Shown: positions 1 to 9,213 of the stretch, piece by piece | Numbering within the stretch: position 1 is the first letter of the stretch | How the letters are laid out: each line of letters starts with the position of its first letter | NCBI GenBank assembly: GCA_934322085.1 | Contig: CAKRGF010000001.1 | Location: 62,001 to 126,000 of the forward strand | Source: an uncultured Eubacterium sp. | GTDB taxonomy: Bacteria > Bacillota > Clostridia > Lachnospirales > Lachnospiraceae | DNA: 64,000 nucleotides | Reading direction: 5' to 3' | Position numbers and translations under genes: made by a program | Notes under the pieces: generated by a model | What the model saw: the letters and a program-made list of their open reading frames with translations, nothing else | Database searches by the model: none | What the model was told of the DNA's origin: nothing

Positions 1-26
1 AAAAAATACAAAGGAGGTACACGAAA

Positions 27-1004
27 ATGTCAAAGAAAAGAGGTTCTTTGCTTTCTTACCGCCCGGACATCAAAGTGGTAGATGCTACTCTTCGGGATGG
101 AGGACTTGTAAATGATTTCCGTTTTACGGAAGATTTTGTACGTGATTTATACGCTGCGAATGTTGCAGCTGGCATAGATTATATGGAATTTGGCTATAAA
201 GCATCCAAAGATATTTTTGACCCGAAAGATTTCGGACCATGGAAATTCTGTGAAGAGACTGACCTTCGCAACATCGTCGGAGACAACGATACGGATATGA
301 AAATTGCCGTTATGGCAGACGTTGGCCGATGCAATTACAAACGTGACATTATCCCGCGTGAGGAAAGTGTTATTGATTTGGTTCGTATTGCAACATACAT
401 CAATACCATTCCGGCAGCTCTTGATATGGTAAGACACTGCAAAAACATGGGCTATGAAACAACGATTAACATTATGGCGATTTCCAACGCAAAGGAATCA
501 GAAATCACAGAAGCACTGCAGCTGATTGGAGAAAGCGAAGTCGATGGAATTTACTTAGTGGACAGTTATGGCTCTCTCTATATGGAGCAGATTGATGACT
601 TGTCTGACCAATATTTGGAGGCAGCTGAAAATACTGGTAAATTTACCGGTATACATGCACATAACAACCAGCAGTTAGCGTTTGCCAACACAATTACCGC
701 TCTTACCAGAGGTGTCAGCTACTTAGATGCTACCGTAAATGGTATGGGCCGTGGTGCCGGAAACTGCGCCAGCGAGCAGCTGTTAGGATTTTTGAAAAAT
801 CCGAAATACGATATTATTCCACTTCTTAAGTTTTTGGAAAAACATATCGTACCCTTAAAAGAATCCGGTGTTGTCTGGGGTTATAACATTCCCTATCTTC
901 TGACCGGTCAGATGAACCGTCATCCACGTTCCGCGATTGCGGCAACAAAGGAAAAACGCACCGACTTTCTTAACTTTTACTTAGAGTTAGGGGATAAAGA
1001 CTGA
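27..1004 (+). CDS. DRE-TIM aldolase/metallolyase (HMGL-like)
   Basis: A 325-residue TIM-barrel lyase of the HMG-CoA lyase / 4-hydroxy-2-oxovalerate aldolase superfamily. DATLRDGG at residues 19-26 carries the catalytic Arg23 and a metal-ligand Asp24. HAHNN at 210-214 supplies the two metal-binding His. GMGRGAGN near residue 240 is the conserved active-site loop. Such enzymes cleave or condense 2-oxo acids using a divalent metal in the cytoplasm; the substrate here cannot be read from sequence. AAGGAGG at 11-17 supports the ATG at 27. A strong terminator follows directly, so it is the last or only gene of its transcript, whose start lies outside the window. Family is certain, specific reaction is not. 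Confidence 0.85.
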   Translation: MSKKRGSLLSYRPDIKVVDATLRDGGLVNDFRFTEDFVRDLYAANVAAGIDYMEFGYKASKDIFDPKDFGPWKFCEETDLRNIVGDNDTDMKIAVMADVGRCNYKRDIIPREESVIDLVRIATYINTIPAALDMVRHCKNMGYETTINIMAISNAKESEITEALQLIGESEVDGIYLVDSYGSLYMEQIDDLSDQYLEAAENTGKFTGIHAHNNQQLAFANTITALTRGVSYLDATVNGMGRGAGNCASEQLLGFLKNPKYDIIPLLKFLEKHIVPLKESGVVWGYNIPYLLTGQMNRHPRSAIAATKEKRTDFLNFYLELGDKD

Positions 1005-1013
1005 TATCTGATT

Positions 1014-1048
1014 AAAAGGGGCATATCCTTTGATATGCCCCTTTTTTT
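1014..1048. terminator. Bidirectional intrinsic terminator
   Basis: Perfect 14-bp arms at 1014-1027 and 1032-1045 around a CTTT loop. There is a T run after the right arm, and an A run at the left that reads as T on the other strand. It separates the plus-strand aldolase from the converging lipoprotein gene and can serve both. Confidence 0.9.
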
Positions 1049-1054
1049 GATTTT

Positions 1055-1417
1055 TTATTTTGCTATGTGTGCCTCGACATTTTTCTTTGTCTGCTGCAAA
1101 TTTGTTTCTAAACGTTTTAACTCTGTGATGGCTTGTTTTGCATCCTCTTCTGTCGTATCCTCAATCTTTTCGTCTACCTTTTTGGACATCGACGTAAGTT
1201 TTTCTTTCATCTTTGCAAAATCGGCGTCTGCCTCGATGTGATTTTTCTGAATCATCGTCTCAATTTCCTTGTATAACGATAACACCTGGCTTTTCTTTGT
1301 CTGCACTTCTTTTTTGGTCTCCTCCGTAACAGAATCTGACTGACATCCCGTCACACTTACAACCATAAGCGAAAGACTCAAGAAAAGACTCAACAATTTT
1401 CTTTTCATGTCATCCAT
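1055..1417 (-). CDS. Small coiled-coil lipoprotein
   Basis: A 120-residue protein with a lipoprotein signal peptide: basic start, hydrophobic stretch, then a VTGC lipobox with Cys25 as the predicted lipidation site. The mature part is almost entirely charged helix (Lys, Glu, Gln rich), likely a membrane-anchored coiled coil outside the cell. No family recognised. It begins 9 bases after cysS and probably shares its transcript. The start could instead be the ATG at 1408, which gives a more typical lipoprotein N-terminus. Function unknown. Confidence 0.7.
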   Translation of the reverse strand: MDDMKRKLLSLFLSLSLMVVSVTGCQSDSVTEETKKEVQTKKSQVLSLYKEIETMIQKNHIEADADFAKMKEKLTSMSKKVDEKIEDTTEEDAKQAITELKRLETNLQQTKKNVEAHIAK

Positions 1418-1426
1418 CCTTTCCTA

Positions 1427-2845
1427 TCACTGCTTTTCCCAGAAAGTACCTTCTCTGGTATCTTTTAACACAATTCCTTTTGCTAACAATTCCTCGCGGA
1501 TTGCATCAGCTTTTGCGAAATCTTTTGCTTTTTTTGCTTCTTTTCTCTCTTGTATTTTTCCCTCTACATAAGAGGCCAGTTCATCGTCCACATCTGCCTT
1601 TTTTTCTTCCCATGCTTTCTCAAGCTGCAAAGAAAGTACTTCATCCATGCTCTGCACTAACACACGTTTCGAAGCATCCGAAAGTTCTGCCTTTAACATA
1701 TCATATAAAACAGTAATTGCCGAACTGGTGTTAATATCATGAGAAAGTGCCTCTGCAAATTTCATCTTCCATTCTTCGCACGCAGCCGCATCCACTTCTC
1801 CATCCGTTGATAGATTGGCAATTCTCTTTACTAACTTATCATACGCACTTACTACATTATCCAGTGCATCCCACGAAAATTCAAGCGGTTTGCGGTAATG
1901 TGACTGTAAACAGAAGAAACGGTATGCCATTGGATTATAGCCTTTTTCCTCTAAAAGAGAAACCGTCAAAAATTCACCCTTTGACTTACTCATTTTCCCA
2001 TTCTTCGTATTTAAATGATTGACATGGAACCAGTAATTACACCACTTATGACCGATGTAGGCCTCACTCTGAGCAATCTCATTTGTATGGTGAGGGAAAA
2101 TGTTATCGACACCGCCACAGTGAATATCCATATATTCTCCCAAATGTTTCATACTGATGCAGGAACACTCGATATGCCATCCCGGATAACCAACGCCCCA
2201 AGGGCTGTCCCACTTCAATTCCTGATTATCAAACTTTGATTTGGTAAACCAGAGAACAAAGTCTGTCTTATTTCTCTTATTTGTATCTTCTTCAACATCC
2301 TCGCGGACACCAACCTGCAAATCCTCTTCATTCTGAGAAGATAAAATATAATAATTATCCAGCTTTGAGGTGTCAAAATACACATTCTCTCCTGCAATAT
2401 AAGCATATCCTTTTTCTAAGAGAACCTCAATCATGTGAATAAATTCCGGAATGCAGTTTGTCGCAGGTTCTACAACATCCGGACATTTGATGCTTAATTT
2501 TTCACAGTCTGCCATGAATGCATCCGTATAAAAGCGGGCAATATCCATAACCGTCTTATGCTCTCTTTTTGCTCCCTTTAACATCTTGTCTTCCCCGGTA
2601 TCACCGTCACTTGTCAAATGTCCGACATCCGTAATATTCATGACACGTTTTACATCGTAGCCAACATAACGCAGATATTTTTCAAGTACATCCTCCATAA
2701 TGTAACTGCGAAGATTTCCAATGTGTGCAAAATGGTACACCGTCGGTCCGCAGGTATACATCGCAACTTTTCCTTCTTCGTTTGGCACAAACTCATCCAC
2801 TGACTTTGTCAAAGTATTATATAAATACGTTTTGATATCCATCAT
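1427..2845 (-). CDS. cysS: Cysteinyl-tRNA synthetase
   Basis: Class I aminoacyl-tRNA synthetase of 472 residues, normal length for CysRS. It charges tRNA-Cys with cysteine in the cytoplasm. Visible signatures are TCGPTVYHFAHIGN (the HIGH region, plus the first zinc Cys), HIECSC and HHTNE (remaining zinc ligands), and GKMSKSKG (KMSKS loop). The start is ATGATG, so 2842 is equally possible; the ribosome binding site (GAAAGAGAGA) is weak. Its own promoter lies at 2885-2913. No T-box leader is present: only about 40 bases separate the promoter from the start codon. Confidence 0.97.
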   Translation of the reverse strand: MMDIKTYLYNTLTKSVDEFVPNEEGKVAMYTCGPTVYHFAHIGNLRSYIMEDVLEKYLRYVGYDVKRVMNITDVGHLTSDGDTGEDKMLKGAKREHKTVMDIARFYTDAFMADCEKLSIKCPDVVEPATNCIPEFIHMIEVLLEKGYAYIAGENVYFDTSKLDNYYILSSQNEEDLQVGVREDVEEDTNKRNKTDFVLWFTKSKFDNQELKWDSPWGVGYPGWHIECSCISMKHLGEYMDIHCGGVDNIFPHHTNEIAQSEAYIGHKWCNYWFHVNHLNTKNGKMSKSKGEFLTVSLLEEKGYNPMAYRFFCLQSHYRKPLEFSWDALDNVVSAYDKLVKRIANLSTDGEVDAAACEEWKMKFAEALSHDINTSSAITVLYDMLKAELSDASKRVLVQSMDEVLSLQLEKAWEEKKADVDDELASYVEGKIQERKEAKKAKDFAKADAIREELLAKGIVLKDTREGTFWEKQ

Positions 2846-2884
2846 TGCTCTTTGTCTCTCTTTCTAACTTTTTGCTTTTCTTCC

Positions 2885-2913
2885 ATTATAAAAAGCACCT
2901 GAACATTTTTCAA
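2885..2913 (-). promoter_or_regulatory. cysS promoter, overlapping a terminator hairpin
   Basis: Read on the minus strand: TTGAAA (2908-2913), 17-base spacer, TATAAT (2885-2890). Position and strand fit cysS. The whole spacer is made of the terminator stem-loop described for 2890-2922. Confidence 0.75.
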
Positions 2914-2922
2914 GTGCTTTTT
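2890..2922 (-). terminator. Terminator of the ABC/DUF4340 operon
   Basis: Stem of 12 bp with one C-A mismatch, 2890-2901 against 2911-2922, directly after the DUF4340 stop codon. On the minus strand the stem ends in a five-T run. The T run is short, so termination may be partial. Confidence 0.65.
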
Positions 2923-2932
2923 ATGAATCTTA

Positions 2933-4573
2933 TCATTTTGCCAGTTTTTCAATGCCTTTAAACTTTTTAATGATGTCGTCTACCGACAATTTATCGACAA
3001 GGAAATAATCCATGCCGTTTTTCTCTACCCGGTAAAAGTTAATTCCGTCATAAGGCAGGTAACGAACGGTTACATCACGGTTATTCTCGTGGTATACAAT
3101 CGTAAGAACCGGCTTATTGCTCTTTGGCTTTACTTTATTATCCGCTTTTCCGGAATACTCAAGCAGATAAGCAAGTGAATACGGTGATAAGAAGTCTCTC
3201 TCATCATCATCTGAAATTTTCTTGCCATTTAACGTCCAGATATTTTTCACACTGCTGTCCGTTGCATTATTAACCGCAGTTCCACTTTCGGTTGCTGCAG
3301 CCGTCGGTGTTGCTGTTGTCTTTGAAGTATCCTTTTTCACGGTTTTACGTGATACGGAAAGTGTTGTATTGCCGTATGTGACATCATATCCTTTTATGCT
3401 TGTCGCAAGTACAGAATACACACAGTGATCCATATTGGTATAGGCATCAAGTTTTGTAATCTTTTCAATCGTGTCCGAACTCATCGTATACACATTCCGG
3501 CTTCCTTTTTCACAGACGTAATACGAATCTTTTGTCTTTTTTCCAATCAAAAGATTTAACGACTTATACATTCTTTTGTTCTCCGGAATGATATAGGAAG
3601 CATCCGAAGAGGATGAGGACGAAGACGAACCGGACGCCATAGCATTTGGTGTTGCCGTAGCTGTCGGTGTATAACCATCCTTTGGCTGGTAGAAATCTAC
3701 CGTAATCGCAGAAGTTGGCGAATCCAGTCCGTATTTCTTAAGGTTCTTGCAGTCATACTCCACCATTTTCTCATATTTCAGAACCGTAAAGTAACCAAGC
3801 ACTGAACTCCACTCCGACTGACTGGTTGCCAGTGGTTTCGCATACGGTGCCGTAATATTCCAGTTCGAGTAAAAATCAACTTTTTCTGCATCTGTCACCT
3901 TTTTCGCTGCAAAATCATTACCTTTTTTATTCTTTACAGAAAATGCAGTCAAATAATCGTCATCAATTTCAGGTAGTGTATCCATCTTGATGAAACTAAT
4001 CTCATCTACGTTAAATGCCGTAATCATCGCGGTATTCAAGCAGTAAATCTCATCATGTCCTGAACATTTTGCGTAGTAGCCCATATCTGATTTTGGCACC
4101 TCACCTCCAATCTGATACTGATAGGAGGCGCCGTCTTTTGTCTCAATCGCAATTGTAAATGCCGGTGTTTTCAAACCGTAGTCGGAAAGATTTCCGGATT
4201 TAGCTGAAAACTTCTGTGTTGCTTTCACCGGATTAACATTTTTTACCATAGATGATATCGTCTCATCCGATACCGGAGCACTTTCTTTTCCGTCAATCTT
4301 CCATGTTCCCTTTTTCTTCTGGGAAAGTTTCCACGCCTGTTTACCTTTCTTTGTCAAGGTAATCGAAGAAATGGTATCAGACGTAATGGTATCTAACGTA
4401 ATTTTTGCATTGTCCGAACCGGAATCCGTTGAGTTCGATTCACTTGTCGAACTATTGTCTGTATCTGCATCTGATGATTTACCGCGTGGAATCACAAAAT
4501 AAAGGACTAAGCAAATAATCAGTACCACCACAAGGGCAATCATCGTAATGGCATTCTTTTTCTTACTTGACAT
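2933..4573 (-). CDS. DUF4340 membrane-anchored protein
   Basis: A 546-residue protein with one N-terminal membrane segment (about residues 8-29 from this start) and a large extracytoplasmic part with repeated beta-rich DUF4340-type blocks (residues about 60-200 and 200-320). Low-complexity Ser and Thr-Ala linkers separate the blocks. DUF4340 proteins usually sit beside GldG-like ABC exporter components, as here. The start is the ATG at 4573, preceded by AAGGAGG. It overlaps the TAA of the upstream gene as TAATG, so translation is coupled. The frame extends upstream to 4612, but the ribosome binding site rejects that start. Biochemical role unknown; likely an accessory outer-face subunit of the exporter. 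Confidence 0.8.
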   Translation of the reverse strand: MSSKKKNAITMIALVVVLIICLVLYFVIPRGKSSDADTDNSSTSESNSTDSGSDNAKITLDTITSDTISSITLTKKGKQAWKLSQKKKGTWKIDGKESAPVSDETISSMVKNVNPVKATQKFSAKSGNLSDYGLKTPAFTIAIETKDGASYQYQIGGEVPKSDMGYYAKCSGHDEIYCLNTAMITAFNVDEISFIKMDTLPEIDDDYLTAFSVKNKKGNDFAAKKVTDAEKVDFYSNWNITAPYAKPLATSQSEWSSVLGYFTVLKYEKMVEYDCKNLKKYGLDSPTSAITVDFYQPKDGYTPTATATPNAMASGSSSSSSSSDASYIIPENKRMYKSLNLLIGKKTKDSYYVCEKGSRNVYTMSSDTIEKITKLDAYTNMDHCVYSVLATSIKGYDVTYGNTTLSVSRKTVKKDTSKTTATPTAAATESGTAVNNATDSSVKNIWTLNGKKISDDDERDFLSPYSLAYLLEYSGKADNKVKPKSNKPVLTIVYHENNRDVTVRYLPYDGINFYRVEKNGMDYFLVDKLSVDDIIKKFKGIEKLAK

Positions 4574-6111
4574 TATTTTTTCCTCCTTCGGTTCCAGATC
4601 AGGAATCCGCAAAGCAGCAGGGCAAGTGGAAGAACTACAACAAGCAAAGCTGTCCAGAAGGTAATATCACCGGAGTTTAACTGTACCGTCTCTTCTAAGA
4701 GGGAGCGGTCCGGAATATTTAATACCTTTATCTCATCTCCGCCATCACCGACAAGCCACTTCAGAGCGTTCACTAAAATCGCACGGTTATTGTACTGCTC
4801 TGCCATCTGTGTACCAATAATACTTGTTGTTGAGCCATAACTGCTGTTTGGTACATCCATAAAGGCTACGGAACCAATCGCAAAAATCTTTGTTGCATGG
4901 CCTTCACCCTTTGTATTTTCCGCGTATTTATCTTCTGCGGTCATCGCTACACTGAAAGGTCCTGCCTGGTCACTATCTTTTTTCTCCAAATCCTGTGTAT
5001 CTTCTTTATCACTAATTTTGCGTGCATAGGATTTATCCGATGTCGTCAAAACCGATTGAACCGTCAATGTGCTTCGCACTTTCTTATCCGCCGTCATTCC
5101 TTTACTGTACCAGGAAAGAACGTCTTTTGTGCTCAAATCCGATGTCAAATCACTGTCTTTACTTACCTGCGGTGTCAAAAGCATATAGGCACCGCTTCCA
5201 TAGGAAGCAAAGTAATTATCCGGGTCAAGCACATAACCGGACTGGACATTAATGCCGTAATCTTTTAACAGCTTATTGTAGTACGGTGTATCCACTGTAT
5301 AATTCAGCAAAAAGATTGCCTTTCCGCCATTTTTCAAGTAAGTACTCAGATACTTGTACTCGTTTGCTGTGATGTCGGCAGCAGGACTGTATAAAATAAG
5401 TAAGCTGCAGTCATCCGGCACTTTTGTATTTTTTGTCAAATCAAAGTCTTCCTTCTCCAATCCGTTTTTCGAGAGAAGTTCTGTAAAGTCATCGTTTAAG
5501 GACTGCATGCTGTGGCCGCCGCCCACGTAAACTTTCTTTGTATTTTTTAATGTTACTTTCTGAATTGCCGACGTAACCGCCGACTCTAACTTCAATGATT
5601 TTGGAACCTGCTCCATAGAACCGGAAGAAGTGTCGTACGTCATTTCAATCATATCACTCTGAAATGACAAATACTGTGATTTTCCGTTCTTGTTATTCAC
5701 CACAATCATGTCATTATCCTGCACACTCTCGCTTGTGTATTTTTTCGCAAAGTTCGGATAAAGAACCGGGTTCTTCTTCTCAACCTTCACCGTTCCCAAA
5801 CCATCGTAAAGTTTAATGATATTCTCGACATTAATCGTCTTTGTATAAGAACTCGTCTGTGCCTCATGTCCATCTTCCACCAAATAATAAATGGTAATGT
5901 CATCCTTTAATCCTTTGACATACGAAATAGTATCGGATGACAGGGAATACAGATAATCCGAGTTCATATCTTTTGACCAGTTCATTCTGGCTATTACAAC
6001 ATTAACAAGCACTACTACGGCAAGCACAATTACCATCGTAATCGTCTGAAAACTTCCCATCTTAAATTTACGGCTTGCAAATTTTTTCTTTTCATTTTTA
6101 TTCCTGCTCAT
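4573..6111 (-). CDS. GldG-family ABC transport auxiliary protein
   Basis: About 512 residues, with a membrane helix near residues 20-45, a large external region resembling GldG / DUF4350-type ABC auxiliary proteins, and a second helix at the extreme C-terminus followed by the basic tail RRRKK. The external part contains a Rossmann-like stretch ending in GGGHS that suggests a non-enzymatic sugar- or peptide-binding fold; that reading is inference. The ATG at 6111 follows AAGGAGG. It lies between the permease and the DUF4340 gene and probably forms a complex with both. Substrate of the transporter unknown. Confidence 0.78.
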   Translation of the reverse strand: MSRNKNEKKKFASRKFKMGSFQTITMVIVLAVVVLVNVVIARMNWSKDMNSDYLYSLSSDTISYVKGLKDDITIYYLVEDGHEAQTSSYTKTINVENIIKLYDGLGTVKVEKKNPVLYPNFAKKYTSESVQDNDMIVVNNKNGKSQYLSFQSDMIEMTYDTSSGSMEQVPKSLKLESAVTSAIQKVTLKNTKKVYVGGGHSMQSLNDDFTELLSKNGLEKEDFDLTKNTKVPDDCSLLILYSPAADITANEYKYLSTYLKNGGKAIFLLNYTVDTPYYNKLLKDYGINVQSGYVLDPDNYFASYGSGAYMLLTPQVSKDSDLTSDLSTKDVLSWYSKGMTADKKVRSTLTVQSVLTTSDKSYARKISDKEDTQDLEKKDSDQAGPFSVAMTAEDKYAENTKGEGHATKIFAIGSVAFMDVPNSSYGSTTSIIGTQMAEQYNNRAILVNALKWLVGDGGDEIKVLNIPDRSLLEETVQLNSGDITFWTALLVVVLPLALLLCGFLIWNRRRKK

Positions 6112-6134
6112 GATATCCTCCTTTTCCACGCATC

Positions 6135-7034
6135 CTAATTATAGCGTTGTTTCTTAATTCTCTGAATCGTAAAAAATACAAACAGAAAACTAACACTCAC
6201 ATAATACAACATTGCGCTCACATCCAAAATACCATATGTGAAGTTTGTGTACCGGTCCGTAAATGAAATCGCACTTAACACGTTATACAGCAAACCATCA
6301 AAATGGGATGAGAAAAAGAAATACAAAACAAACAAGACAATTTCAGCCACAAGTCCGACAAGCGCCGAAACCCATTTGTTATGAATCCAAAAATTCAAGG
6401 CAAATGCCAGCAAAACAATTAAGGCTGCGAAGAAACATACCATAAAAATTTTGCTGGATGGAAGCATATTTGCAAAACTTGTCATGAGCATCGTGAAAAT
6501 ATTGATAACACCGATAGCAACGGCTGCAATCACCTGACTCTCCGTCAAAGAAGAAACAAACACGCCAATGGCAATGTAAGCACATCCCATCAAAAAGAAT
6601 CCAAGTGTACTGCCATAAGCAACCGCATAATTTACCGTGTAAGAAGTACTTCCCTCTTCTGCTACGCTGCGCACTAAATTCTGTAAAATAATCGGATAAA
6701 GTGACACAATCAAAAGACCAATTGCAAATAATGTAACTAACGCTAAATATTTTCCAAGTACGACTTTATTAATCGAAATTGGTGACGTATATAACAACTG
6801 GTCCGTTTTCTGATGTTTCTCGTCTGCCATACTTTTCATCGTAAGTACCGGAATCAGGAGCAGAATAAAGAAAATCTCAATGGCTCCATAAACGGTAGAA
6901 AAATTCAGCGAACCACCGGACAAATTATACAGGAAGAAAAACAATCCGGTCAGCACCAAGAAAAACGCCAGGAACACCCACGCAATGGCAGATGTAAAAT
7001 AGGACTTTATTTCCTTTTTATAAATCGCTCTCAT
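6135..7034 (-). CDS. ABC-2 type permease
   Basis: About 299 residues starting MRAIYKKEIKSYF, typical of GldF-like ABC-2 permeases. Six membrane helices can be drawn: one after residue 12, then four between about 85 and 245, and one at the C-terminus. A conserved MADEKHQKTDQLL cytoplasmic motif in the first loop matches family members, in which it couples to the ATPase. The start at 7034 has AGGAGGGG upstream. It follows the ATPase stop codon by one base, so the two are translationally coupled. The longer frame to 7094 overlaps the ATPase and lacks a binding site. Confidence 0.88.
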   Translation of the reverse strand: MRAIYKKEIKSYFTSAIAWVFLAFFLVLTGLFFFLYNLSGGSLNFSTVYGAIEIFFILLLIPVLTMKSMADEKHQKTDQLLYTSPISINKVVLGKYLALVTLFAIGLLIVSLYPIILQNLVRSVAEEGSTSYTVNYAVAYGSTLGFFLMGCAYIAIGVFVSSLTESQVIAAVAIGVINIFTMLMTSFANMLPSSKIFMVCFFAALIVLLAFALNFWIHNKWVSALVGLVAEIVLFVLYFFFSSHFDGLLYNVLSAISFTDRYTNFTYGILDVSAMLYYVSVSFLFVFFTIQRIKKQRYN

Positions 7035-7035
7035 C

Positions 7036-8022
7036 TTATTTCCCCTCCTTTTTTCTTCTGCGGCTGTTTCGCTCTGCCATCTGACGGCTGCCATTTCCGG
7101 TCAGACGAATGAAGGTTTCCTCAAGAGAAGGCTCCTTCGTATGCATTTCCAAAATTGCACATTTATTCTCAGCCAGCGCATAAAAGACCGTTTCACGGAT
7201 ATCTGAATCTGCCTCAGAAACAACCATGGCTTTGCAGATTTCATCGTCCTCAGAATCGGTTACTTTATATTCTGTAATATGTTCAATGCCCGATAAAATA
7301 CTGCGTACTAATTCTTTATTTCCCTTAATCTCCATCGTCAGTTCATGCGTCTGCTCGATGTGTGCAGAAATGTTTTCCGGTTTATCTTTGACAATCATCT
7401 TACCTTCATTGATAATGATAATTTCATTACATACCGCACTGACTTCCTGCATGATATGGGAGCTAAGCAAAATCGTATGCTTCTCGCTCAAGTCACGAAT
7501 CAAATCGCGGATTTCCAAAATCTGTTTCGGATCAAGTCCAACCGTCGGTTCATCAAAAATAAGGATCTCAGGATCACCAACCATCGCACCGGCAATTCCC
7601 ACACGCTGTTTGTAACCTTTGGATAAGTTCTTTATCAAACGCTCCGATACATCGGTAATCTTTGTACGGCGCATGACTTTAGAAATCATAGCGTCTTTCT
7701 TATCTCTTTTCACTTTCTTTATGTCACAGACAAAACTTAAGTACTCTCTTACCAGCATATCTGGATAAAGCGGCGGCATCTCCGGAAGATACCCGATTTT
7801 TTTCTTCGCTTTCTCCGGCTCATCAAATATGTCCACACCATCTATCTCAATCGTGCCCTCTGTCGCAGAGATGTAACCGGTAATCATGTTCATCGTTGTT
7901 GATTTTCCGGCACCATTTGGTCCTAAGAAGCCAACAATCTGTCCTTTTTCAACGGTAAAACTCAGGTCATCCACTACATTTCGATTACCATAACGCTTTA
8001 CCAGATGTTCTACTTTAATCAA
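7036..8022 (-). CDS. ABC transporter ATP-binding protein (probable TTG start)
   Basis: ATPase of the exporter, 328 residues. Walker A GPNGAGKST, signature LSKGYKQRVG, Walker B ILIFDEPT and the switch His in LLSSHIMQE are all intact. A C-terminal regulatory domain of about 100 residues follows, as in GldA/CcmA-type exporters. The first in-frame ATG (8046) contains the AAGGAGG ribosome binding site inside its own codons 3-6. The likely start is therefore TTG at 8022, eight bases downstream, giving a protein beginning with IKVEHLVKRYG. It is the first gene of a four-gene operon (ATPase, permease, GldG-like, DUF4340). Confidence 0.9.
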   Translation of the reverse strand: MIKVEHLVKRYGNRNVVDDLSFTVEKGQIVGFLGPNGAGKSTTMNMITGYISATEGTIEIDGVDIFDEPEKAKKKIGYLPEMPPLYPDMLVREYLSFVCDIKKVKRDKKDAMISKVMRRTKITDVSERLIKNLSKGYKQRVGIAGAMVGDPEILIFDEPTVGLDPKQILEIRDLIRDLSEKHTILLSSHIMQEVSAVCNEIIIINEGKMIVKDKPENISAHIEQTHELTMEIKGNKELVRSILSGIEHITEYKVTDSEDDEICKAMVVSEADSDIRETVFYALAENKCAILEMHTKEPSLEETFIRLTGNGSRQMAERNSRRRKKEGK

Positions 8023-8120
8023 CGTTTGAACCTCCTTTATGTTCATTCACCATAAGGGCTCACTTTATTAAACCCATACCCACATACTATACAATGTAAA
8101 TGTTACGAAATTATGAACAA

Positions 8121-8149
8121 TTGACACTTCCATAAAAAAGGAGTAGAAT
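8121..8149 (+). promoter_or_regulatory. Promoter of the DAHP synthase gene
   Basis: TTGACA (8121-8126), 17-base spacer, TAGAAT (8144-8149), 35 bases before the start codon and followed by AAAGGAG. No riboswitch or attenuator fits in the short leader. Confidence 0.85.
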
Positions 8150-8184
8150 ACACAAGAGTGAAAAGATGCAAAGGAGAATGAAAA

Positions 8185-9213
8185 ATGAGTTTCCATTACA
8201 AAAAAGAAGTAATATCTCCGGAAGTGCTTCAGGAATTGTACTCCCTGACGCCGGAGCAGAAAGCACAAAAAGAAATTCGCGATGCACAAATCCGTGCAAT
8301 TATTACAGGTGAATCGGACAAATTTTTATTGATTATCGGACCATGTTCTGCTGACCATGAAGATTCTGTCTGCGAATATATTACCCGCCTTGCAAAAATG
8401 CAGGAAAAAGTAGAAGAAAAAATTCTGATTGTTCCACGAATTTATACAAACAAACCAAGAACTACCGGCGAGGGTTACAAAGGAATCGTTCACCAGCCTG
8501 ACCCGGAAAAAGCACCTGACTTTATGGAGGGCTTGATTGCCATGAGAAAGATGCACCTTCGTGCGATTTCTGAAACCGGCCTTTTCTCTGCGGATGAAAT
8601 GCTCTATCCGGAAAACTGGCCATACATCAGTGATATTTTATCTTATGTAGCCGTTGGTGCCCGCTCTGTGGAAGATCAGCAGCACCGTATGACCGTCAGT
8701 GGCATGGATGTTCCGGCAGGTATGAAAAATCCAACCAGTGGTGATTTTTCCGTTATGTTAAATTCCTGTATTGCTGCCCAGTCCTCACATACTTTCCTGT
8801 ATCGTGGACATGAGGTAACAACAGACGGAAATCCATTGGCACACACTATTCTTCGCGGTGCCGTAAATAAACATGGACAGAATATTCCAAACTACCACTA
8901 TGAAGATTTGGAACGTCTGCATGAGAAATATTCACTTCTCAACCTGCACAACCCGGCATGTATTGTTGATGCCAACCATTCCAATTCCGGCAAAAAACAC
9001 TATGAGCAGCCTAGAATCGTGGATGAAGTGCTGCACAGCCGTTTGGTAAATCCTGCTATCGCCGAATTAGTTAAAGGTGTTATGGTAGAAAGTTATCTGC
9101 TTCCGGGCAGCCAGAAAGTCAATGAGCACGAATACGGAAAATCCATCACAGACCCTTGTCTTGGATGGGATGAAACCGAGCGATTAATTGATAAAATTGC
9201 AAATCATTTATAA
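8185..9213 (+). CDS. aroF: 3-deoxy-7-phosphoheptulonate synthase (class I, AroFGH type)
   Basis: A 342-residue DAHP synthase condensing phosphoenolpyruvate and erythrose 4-phosphate, the first step of aromatic amino acid synthesis. Seen: LLIIGPCSADHEDS (metal Cys and PEP site), KPRTTGEGYKG (PEP-binding Lys-Pro-Arg-Thr-Thr), and VDANHSNSGK plus PRIVDEV near the C-terminus. The N-terminal arm of about 50 residues, which in E. coli enzymes carries feedback sites, is present; which amino acid inhibits it cannot be told. Single-gene transcript with its own strong promoter. Its stop overlaps the end of the converging spoIIM by 6 bases. The choice among aroF, aroG and aroH names is arbitrary. Confidence 0.93.
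   Translation: MSFHYKKEVISPEVLQELYSLTPEQKAQKEIRDAQIRAIITGESDKFLLIIGPCSADHEDSVCEYITRLAKMQEKVEEKILIVPRIYTNKPRTTGEGYKGIVHQPDPEKAPDFMEGLIAMRKMHLRAISETGLFSADEMLYPENWPYISDILSYVAVGARSVEDQQHRMTVSGMDVPAGMKNPTSGDFSVMLNSCIAAQSSHTFLYRGHEVTTDGNPLAHTILRGAVNKHGQNIPNYHYEDLERLHEKYSLLNLHNPACIVDANHSNSGKKHYEQPRIVDEVLHSRLVNPAIAELVKGVMVESYLLPGSQKVNEHEYGKSITDPCLGWDETERLIDKIANHL

Noticed and set aside
2846..2932. T-box riboswitch before cysS
   Set aside because: Only about 40 bases lie between promoter and start codon; no T-box stem or conserved TGG box is present.
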